From contig JARDYH010000005.1 of assembly GCA_029215795.1 (NCBI GenBank), positions 14,602,001 to 14,666,000 of the forward strand: a DNA stretch of 64,000 nucleotides, given 5' to 3'. This DNA is from Anniella stebbinsi (Eukaryota > Chordata > Lepidosauria > Squamata > Anniellidae). The notes under the pieces were generated by a model. It was not told where the DNA came from. It saw nothing but the letters and a program-made list of their open reading frames with translations, and made no database searches. Shown in pieces: positions 56,229-64,000 of the stretch (position 1 is its first letter; every line of letters begins with the position of its first letter). The translations under genes and the position numbers were made by a program.

Positions 56229-56500
56229 GGCGAATGAGATGGGGAAGTGGCCGAGAGGGGGAACGGAAAGGCCTGGCAACGAAGCCGGGGGGGACCCATG
56301 GTGAGGAAGGGAACGAAGTCGGGCGGAAGCGCGGTCGGTAGGCAAGGACACACGGGCGGAAGAAAGAGGATTTTTGGCTTGGAAGGAGGAGCAATAGAAC
56401 GAAGGATGACGCCAGCGGAGGAAATATACCCGCAATGCCACCGGAAAGGAGGGAAGCCGCTGCCACCACATCTGCTAGTTACTGGCAGAGGGCGCGACAG
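55700..56500. promoter_or_regulatory. PGLS: CpG-rich PGLS promoter and first exon
   Basis: CpG density rises sharply here compared with the flanks and covers exon 1 and about 270 bp upstream, as expected for a housekeeping promoter. No TATA box is evident. Confidence 0.6.
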
Positions 56501-56509
56501 CGCGAATAG

Positions 56510-56600
56510 CGCTAGGGCTGCAAGCCTATGCCCACTTTCGAGGAAGCCACATTGAATTCACTAGGACTTATTTCTGAGTAGACTTGTATAGGATTGCGCT
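56510..56600. repeat. short palindromic repeat (GCTGCAATCCTATA family)
   Basis: GGCTGCAAGCCTATGCCCAC at the left and GTATAGGATTGCGCTGC at the right are inverted; the middle carries CACTAGGACTTATTTCTGAG. Further copies at 57098-57182, 58405-58498, 62798-62880, 23937-24012 and partial ones at 16198, 22783, 29195, 37340 and 63126 make this a frequent ~85-90 bp family. Confidence 0.75.
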
Positions 56601-59600
56601 GCTGTTGCCTGGGTAGTTGAATGGCTGAGGTTCCTTGGGAGCCATTGGTAAATCTCCCCCAGAACCTAAATAAGAGCTGCTCTTAGAAGTGCAGGATTCA
56701 AGCGCAGCTGTGATTGGGCACCAGCCTATATTTCTCATATCCACTACTCGGTGGGGTGGAGGAGCTCACAAAAGTCAAATGTTTTCTAAACCCGGTCTTC
56801 CAGGGGGAGAGGTTAGTCGAGCATGTACAGATATTCGTGCAGTTGCAAATACAGTCGAAGGTATTGAAAGATGCACTTTTGGTTAAGGGAGTTGATTGTG
56901 ATAGCCCTGCAGAGAGTAGCCTAGAGTTAATACTGCACGTTAGGAACTGGCGCTGAAGCTGTTTTGGGTTTGCAACCAAAAGATACCAAATACCCCTGGG
57001 ATAGCAGCGCATGTCGGTTTCTGTAAACCGCCCCACCCCGTGCTCAATTGCAGGCAGGAGCGCCACAGGCTTACTTGTAGAGGGGATCCACTTTTAAGGC
57101 TATAATCCTATATCCACTTACCCAGGAAGGACTAAGCCCAATTAAACTCAATAGGACTTACTTCTGAGTAGCCATCTATAGAACTACTCTGAAACGTTCT
57201 CAAAGACTAAAAGAAACAATCCAGCTTTTTCATATGAAGTAAGAGGATTAGAAAATGCAGGAACTCTGGCCTTTGTGGGTACTTTTGTTTTTGGGGTTTG
57301 GTTACCTGTCTTGTCACACCTACAGTAAAAGCCTGGATTTCTCTATTTATTTATACAGGCAGCTCTCATCTGCATCAAGTGGGGAAATCCACAATTCATA
57401 CTGTGTGCCATTTCTATTTTGGTCTATATGAAAAGATCACAGAAATATCAACTGAAGTAAATTAAAGGCTGTTTCATTGTTGTTTTAAAGTATCCTATAA
57501 TATACAATGGAAGCCTATGGTAGCTTGAGGTGGGAGTCTTAAGAGTTTATGGTTAAGGCAGATTTATGCTGAAGTAGGGTTACCTGCCAGCACCTGTTTC
57601 TGTGCTTTAGCGGTAGTGGGACACACAGAAATGTATCAGTGAAGCTTTATCGATAATTTATTTCAGTTCTGTACTTCCTTTCCTCCTTTTCATGGACCCA
57701 AAGAGTGTCTGGGGAAATTAGGGCTGTGACATCCATGAACCTCCCATTACATAGTTAGGATCTGTATCTTAGGGGCAACGCAGGCTATTTATTGAAGACA
57801 GATTCAAATTAATATGAAAGGAAATCCACAGCTTGTTGAGAAGAGGCACTTCCAGTAGTCTGTTCATTTCTTGAACGTGGCCAGCATACTTTAATATGAG
57901 GTTACTCTCTCATATTGAAGAGCAATGTGTGTTGCCTATTCTATTCATGACAGTTTTGGTTTAATTTTTTCTGTACTTCTTTTAATGTAAGATTGGTCGT
58001 TGGCCTGCAGTATAACTCTTGCATGGGAGCACATGCCTGCTATCCTAAAAGAAAGAATGGAAGCAATCTCTCCTACGGCTATTTAGGGTAACAGTTTCTA
58101 AAAATGTAATACTTCGAAGTCTCTGTAGTCATCAAGGTGAACAACTACAATGAAGCACACAGAGCCAGGTTTTTCAATCCCTTCATTCTAACTTCAACTG
58201 AAAGGAAACCTAAAACTATACAATTACAGTCATGCATATTTATCCTGTTACCCTTTCTTCTGTTGTCTTCCTGCATAAAATTTTATACTGTAAGCCCCTT
58301 GCTCCTCAGGGCAAGCACTTTTTCTTTTGGGCTTATGATTTCTGTAAAGCACCATACATATAGATGCTGCCATATTAAAAATAACAATGGGTTAGATCTA
58401 GACTAACTGCAAACCTGTGCACATTTGCTCAGTAGTAAGTCCCACTGAGTACAATGGGACACAGTCCCAGATAAGTGGATACAGGATTGTAGCCTAAATT
58501 AGTTGAGCTTTGAAATCAATGTAAAAAGTTCATCATTTACTTAAGTTCCATCGATTAGGATGGGAACTATGTCCAACTGGCTTACAGTGCAAGCCAATGG
58601 ATGTCTACTCAAAAGTCCTGTAAGTTCAGTAGGCCTTACTCCTAAGAAAATGCATTGAAGATCACAGGCTTAGCCTGGGTCCAATCCATGTCATTTTAGA
58701 AAGGGGAGGGAGAGACAGCTAGCAGCTTGATTTTCATTCACAGCAAGGCTATTCTCCTGCATTCTGTTGCACATGAAAGGGAAACTGAACTGAAGCCCTA
58801 GGAAATGTTGAGTAGTATTATCATCATTGTCCTCATCAGAGAGAAACTTGTAGAGTGCATAGCCGGCCTAGATCCGGGCCCAATTCAAAGTGCTGGTATT
58901 GACTTGCAAAGCCCTAAACAACTTGGGACCAGGTTATTTGAAGGAACGCCTCCTCCCATATGTGCCTGCCCGGACCCTAAGATCATCCTCGGGGGTCCTT
59001 CTCCATGAGCCCCTGCCAAAGGAAGTGAGGCAGGTGGCTACCAAGAGGAGGGCCTTCTCTGCTGCGGCACCCCGGCTGTGGAATGAGCTCTCCAGAGAGG
59101 TTCACCTGGCACCTACAAGGTGAAAACCTTTTTATTTTCTCACTATTTTAACAGCTTATCAGCTTAATTTTTAACTTTGCTGTTTTCAATCTGTATTTTA
59201 AAACTATAGATCTCTGCATTGCTGCTGGTTTTACCCTGGTTGTGCTTTTATACTGTATTTTATATTATGTCTTTACACTGTTGTTTTATATTTTAAATGG
59301 TTTTCATGGTTTTAATTTTTGTAAACCGCCCAGAGAGCTCTGGCTATTGGGCGGTATAGAAATGCAATAAATAAATAAATAAAGTGCACACCTAGTATAC
59401 CTGCAGTAATTGTGCAGAAGGGTCCTAAAGAAATAGTCTGCTGTCCTGCTCTGGCCACTGTGGGTTTTAGCCTTGACACCAGGAGCAAATTCTTACAGGA
59501 GAAAAAAAAATTGTAACTAATTTAAAACACATGACCAGGGAACAGTGTGAGAGAACTTTACATCAGACTAGGCATGCTTGTTCCAAGAAGGGCTACTAGG

Positions 59601-60590
59601 GAGGTGCTCAAGATGCTCTGAAAATGTGTTACTACTGAAACAAAAGCAGTACCTTGTGGGGAGACATGGGAAGGGAAAGCAATGCTTATTGATTGTGTGA
59701 TTTAAAATTAATTGTGGAGAAAGTTCAGCTTGACAGAAAAGTGCCTTGTTTTACAAAGGCTCAGCTTGCATCACAGTAGTTAACTGTTTATTTGGAAGTA
59801 AGGTTAATTTAATTCCAGTGAAGTTTATATCCAAGGATTCGAGGTGATTTAGTTTTAGGTTGCCAACTGAAAGCTGAAACTGAGGGGGGTTTGGATCATG
59901 GAACTGAGGGTTTGTCTTGTATTCTTAGAATGAAGGGCATCCATTAACTGAATGGACTACTGCTACTACTACTGTATGGCCCTAGGTCAGTTCTCTAACA
60001 AAATATTTTTACAAAATACACACTCAATCTACAACAGCGTACACTGGCAACACTAGTTACTCACTCATACACATGCAAATTAGCCTTTGCTGTAGATTAC
60101 TGCTGCCAAGGACTATGCAATTTATCCAGACAGGGTGAAGAGACACAAGAGCTTATCACATGCTGATTGGTACCTTTTTGCTTGGCTAGTTTCCTCCATC
60201 AGTTTATTAAGCCTGACTAAACGGAATGGAGGTTAATTAAGATTGAAGACTGACCTTGTCTTTGACTGAAATGACATGCAGCTGAAAACATCAAATATTC
60301 TCATTGAGAAAAAGAGAACGTACACATGAGCGGGGGGGGGGGGGGATTAGATGTTCTTTTAAGGTGTTTTTATTTTTTTAATTCCCCCCCACCAAACAAA
60401 GTTAAATTTTGACAATAGCGACTCCATCTGAAAATGTAACTTTGCTTCAAATAACTGAGTCAGTGCATGATTTCAAACCATGAGTGAACTTTAGTATTCT
60501 CTGAAAAAAACAACACTATGACTTCTTCTAAATGGGGCTCAGTTAGCTGTAGATGCCTTTGTTTTCACGGAGGATTAATAACACAGCTAA
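56601..60590. other. PGLS-SLC27A1 interval
   Basis: Contents: short palindromic repeats (57098, 58405, 58560-58680) and an L2-like LINE 3' part (58865-59390). The remainder is AT-rich and unassigned, with no exon seen. Confidence 0.45.
58865..59390 (+). mobile_element. L2-like LINE 3' part, second lineage
   Basis: One frame reads LVLTCKALNNLGPGYLKERL and later KRRAFSAAAPRLWNELSREV, the LINE C-terminus, with a frameshift or indel between. The 3' end folds as ACCGCCCAGAGAGCTC...GGCTATTGGGCGGTA, then GAAATGCAATAAATAAATAA. This tail differs from the 52.9-kb lineage and matches the reversed end at about 22255 (TACCGCCCAATAG). Confidence 0.8.
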
Positions 60591-60591
60591 A

Positions 60592-62110
60592 TTTATTACA
60601 CATGTTATCCTGCTTTGTCTGGTACTGATGAGAAGTTATGAAAGGCACATTCTGGATCTAATTAAAAAAGAAGGGAAACGCACTCTCTGCTGGTTTCTGA
60701 ACTGTATCGTAATGCTCTAACTAGTACTGTGAGCACTCAGTAATACAACACAACGTTGTTCTGCAGAAATCTTTGTAAAAGGTATTTATGCAAAGTCCCA
60801 TTTCGGCCAAAACCCAAGTCCCATTTTTGCCAAACACTCTGCACATCCATAGGGGCTCTGGGAACAGAAAAAAAAGAGAACTGGAATGCTCCTGTAAGTT
60901 ACAGTAAAATATTCACTAGGATATCTTAGGAGTTTCTACAAACAGCAGTGAGCGGTATGGCTCTTCCATACCAACATGATTGCATGGAAGAATGATAAGA
61001 GTCTTTGAAATCTCAATACTCTTTAATCTTCCTTTTTAAGAATGCTTACTGCCGACAACAGAAACTGCACTAGTGGAAAACGGTAGAATTAGAAATGCCC
61101 ACAATCATGTAGTGAATGTGAGGAGCATTGCTTTTGATCAGTTGCCATGTTACCTGCACTGAGCAGAGTGGATCAGCAAGACCAAACAAATGTCACCACT
61201 AAATTTGGTCCACATGGTTACCTAGCTATTTCCCAAGATTCTGGATCAGCAACAAATAATAATTTGAAGTATTGCAGCTCTGGCCCAAGAACTGCCATTT
61301 ATGCCACCATGACTTTAGGCAGATTAACAAAACATAAACCAATGACTTCCCCATATGGATACAGTATATCGCATTCTCTAGATGACTGGAAGCTTTCAAA
61401 CAATACTCTTCTTCAGATAGATCATCAAAACAGAGGACATTTCCTGTACATTTTTCTGAGCAAATTGGTTTTGCTTTAAATATAACCTTTAAAATACCAA
61501 CATTTTTACCTCACCCAACTAGACAGGTATTTGCTTTTAAGGCCAAAGTGTATGCAGATAAATTCATGTTGCATTTTGACAGCCAGTCTGTCCCTTAATG
61601 CTCCACATAAACACGGGTAGATGACAACTGAAGGACTCTACATGTGTAAATTAGGAACCTGGGAATCCCAAAACAATTGGAGGTTTTATACACAACAATT
61701 ATGCTACTGACTCAAAGCAGTGAAATTTAGCCAAAACACATAGAAGAATGCAACTTGATCAGTGTTATTGCAGATTCAGTCACGCCCATCGTACCGAAGC
61801 TTTCAAAGGTAATCAAACCCTTCCTGTTTCACATGGAGTCCCCCAGTGCAATGGTACAAAAAAAGAGGGGGAAAAACCATTCTAAAGACTGAACAATAGA
61901 AAGGGGCCATTCTCTTTGCCCAGAAAATGGTTAATGTGCTTTTTTAAAAAAGGTGAAGGCTACCCCATTCCCACACCATAGTAGGTTTTGTCCCCTTTGT
62001 AGATGTTGTGAATGAAAACCTTGCTTCACTTAATTTAGTCAAGTCTGTTTCTCTATCCAAGCAAGGCCTTCCAATACCAAACTCTTCACCAAAGGCCTTC
62101 ACTGATGAAA
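60592..62110 (-). other. SLC27A1: SLC27A1 3' untranslated region (extent inferred)
   Basis: After the stop codon the minus strand is AT-rich and nearly repeat-free. The first canonical AATAAA signals are at plus 60592-60597 and 60203-60208 (TTTATT), which suggests a 3'UTR of about 1.5-1.9 kb. Confidence 0.45.
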
Positions 62111-62268
62111 TCACAGAGACACCTTTCCAGCCTGGATCCTCTCAAACACACATTCGTCCACTGGTAGGTACTTGCCAAGTTTTACATCCAAGAAATATAA
62201 CCGATCAGATGTCTGGTGTGGGTTGTAGCCTTCCCTTTGCAAACGGGTCTTTTGAATTTTAAAAGTGC
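62111..62268 (-). CDS. SLC27A1: SLC27A1 (FATP1), last coding exon
   Basis: SLC27A1 is long-chain fatty acid transport protein 1, a membrane acyl-CoA synthetase that drives fatty-acid uptake. The exon follows the acceptor TTTTTCAACAG, enters with two bases of a split codon and encodes [20 protein letters not shown], then [20 protein letters not shown] and [11 protein letters not shown] before TGA at 62113-62111. The human C-terminus as remembered reads [24 protein letters not shown]4 and other paralogues differ more here. Only 51 full codons are in the window; the rest of the gene is to the right. Confidence 0.9.
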
Positions 62269-64000
62269 CTGTTGAAAAACGGAAAAGGAAAGGAAAGAGA
62301 GCGTTTTAAAAATGGATACTTTCTCTACAATAAGAAACGAGGGCAGAGGCAAGAAAAGAAATAATTGTACTTGGGAGTTCAAATAGGATAATCAGGCTGA
62401 AGGCATTAAATTGATCTACTTTACAAAATAAATTGCTGCTAGCACATCATTGCAAGACATGATCAAACTCAAAATTCAGCAAGACTCAGAGGAAGACTGA
62501 TTAATTCTGTGAAGCCGGGACACCAGCTCTACACAAGTTAAGACTAAAAAGGGGGGAGAGAAAGGGTTGGACAGGAATTACTGAGATGTAATGTTTCCAA
62601 TGCAGAATGGGTGGACCACTCATCTTGCCGTTACATTTCAGATACAGTGCGGGGAGAGCATGCTCAGGGTGAGGAGCAGACTTACAAGAACCAGGTGTGT
62701 ACCCTGTTGAGAGCTTCAAAGTGATGCATGCAGCTGTTCCAACCTCTGAAGTATTTACATTTCAAAAGATCATGGTTTCTCAACCACAAGAGCCTATGGC
62801 TGCAATCCTACACACGCTTACCTGGATTTAACTTGCACTGAATTAAATGGGGGCTTACTTCTAAGTAGACATTTAAAGGACTACATTGCAAGATACATTT
62901 AAAATAATCAAAGCTGAAACTTATTGATTTTTGTAGTAGTGTAAGTATGCGCCTGTGTACACATACACATTTACATCTGTCAGACCTGAGTACCAAGTAC
63001 TGTGTATTACAAAACTGATGTACAGTAAAAAAAAAAAAAAAACCAAAAAAACTGGTCCCTGGGAAGAGTGGGAGGAATTCACATATTACTTCTAGTCTCT
63101 TCCTTAAGAGGAAGGCTGCTCATCAGCACAATCCTATGCATGTAAGTCCCATTGGGTTCAATTAGATTCACTCCTACTCCTAGGAAAGTGTGTTCACGTC
63201 TGAGACCAAGTGCTGCCCAATTCTGAATTTGAATACTAAAATGTAACAAAGTTTCTATCTTCTGAGATGTCAAAAGCCATTCGAAATTTTTGTGCTAAAA
63301 CTCAAGACTGTGATGCTGAAATCCTTCAATGGAAGCGTAAGGTTCAATTGACAGTAAAGATTTTAAGACCCGGGGGGGAAAAAACCAAATTGGGGGGGGG
63401 GATCCATTGCACCTTCTTTTTTCTGAGGATTGTTTTGGGGTTTGTTTGTTTCCCCCCAAAATTGGAAAAAAATTCTTTTAGAAATTAAGTCAAAGTATTT
63501 ATATATTGTTATGCAGCTTTTACTCCCCACCACACGCAAAATGGTTTCTAAAAACTACGTAACAAGAACACTTTTATAGAAAGTTTAGAGATGTAAAAGG
63601 TCTGGAAATAATGAAGCTATGCGGGAAAATGTTCTTTAATCCTCTATTTAAAATTCCCAGTATAGTTATTTCTTTCATTCCTTATTCAAATTATTGATCT
63701 AAAGTATAATTTAGTGACAGACATTTATGTTCAGTATCCGAACTTGTGAGTAGAGTCACCGCTGTACATTCCTGACAGTAAATGTGCATTCCTAACAGTT
63801 TTGGTTTTGTTCCATTGGCCATGCTGCCTGAGGCTGATGGGAATAGAAATCTAAAATATCTGGAGGGCACCAAGTTAGGGAAGACTGTCTGAAAGCAAAA
63901 AAATAACTTTAGATCTGTAAAGAGTGCTTTTTAAAAAAGTACTGCTTATTTCCCCCCCCAAAAAAAATTCTATTCCCCCCCCCCCCCCCCGAAAAAATAC
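62269..64000. other. SLC27A1 last intron (partial)
   Basis: Short palindromic repeats (62798, 63126), a foldback repeat remnant (63820-63885), and poly-A, poly-G and poly-C tracts are present. I looked for the penultimate FATP1 exon (a YARPIFLRL-type motif) and did not find it before the window ends. Confidence 0.45.

Noticed and set aside
55874..56341. 155-codon plus-strand frame, Arg/Pro/Gly-rich
   Set aside because: Shadow of PGLS exon 1 in GC-rich DNA; composition is typical of spurious frames.
55651..56469. 272-codon open frame on the minus strand over PGLS exon 1
   Set aside because: It is the wrong frame of a GC-rich CpG island exon; the true frame gives the GGSL and DERRVP motifs of 6-phosphogluconolactonase.
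61147..61479. 110-codon plus-strand frame
   Set aside because: It lies antisense to the SLC27A1 3'UTR, has no recognised domain, and no splice or promoter context supports it.
1..64000. CRISPR array, prophage, operon or other prokaryotic system
   Set aside because: Gene structure, tRNA context, SINEs and LINEs are all those of a vertebrate nuclear genome; the short tandem repeats have no spacer organisation.

Overview
This is vertebrate nuclear DNA, most likely from a squamate reptile (lizard or snake). The genes are split into small GT-AG exons. They are embedded in interspersed repeats of squamate type: tRNA-headed SINEs of the Sauria-SINE kind, L2-like LINEs ending in a 3' hairpin plus A-rich or TTA tails, and many palindromic MITEs. 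There are no operons, CRISPR arrays or bacterial features. I recognise five protein genes and one tRNA gene.

Layout. (1) 1-8.4 kb, plus strand: the last exons and 3'UTR of PTPN18, a PEST-type tyrosine phosphatase. (2) 10.1-24.15 kb, minus strand: complete IMP4 (nine coding exons, 291 codons), a Brix-domain protein of the U3 snoRNP. (3) 24.15-24.8 kb: a shared head-to-head promoter. (4) 26.8-31.5 kb, plus: complete CCDC115 (five coding exons, 208 codons), a V-ATPase assembly factor, with a non-coding first exon probably ending near 25.01 kb. (5) 33.01-33.08 kb, plus: tRNA-Glu(UUC). (6) 33.1-43.8 kb: repeat-rich DNA with no gene I can support. (7) 43.8-56.2 kb, minus: complete PGLS (five exons, 262 codons), 6-phosphogluconolactonase; its first intron carries an L2-type LINE with a 614-codon open reverse-transcriptase frame. 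(8) 60.6-64 kb, minus: the last coding exon and 3'UTR of SLC27A1 (FATP1), whose body lies to the right of the window.

These are housekeeping genes with unrelated jobs (rRNA processing, V-ATPase assembly, pentose phosphate pathway, fatty-acid uptake, phosphotyrosine signalling); they share neighbourhood, not a pathway. As I recall human maps, PTPN18/IMP4/CCDC115 lie on chromosome 2q21 and SLC27A1/PGLS on 19p13.11, so the window joins two human blocks, with the join between the tRNA and PGLS.

I did not find a convincing undescribed functional system. The least ordinary signals are in the repeats: hammerhead-ribozyme-like cores in several repeat fragments, a foldback insertion with a clean 12-bp target duplication, a related set of hAT-like MITEs, and a conserved LINE 3' hairpin. 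Exon boundaries were read by eye from reading frame, splice signals and remembered family sequences; no alignment or database search was run.
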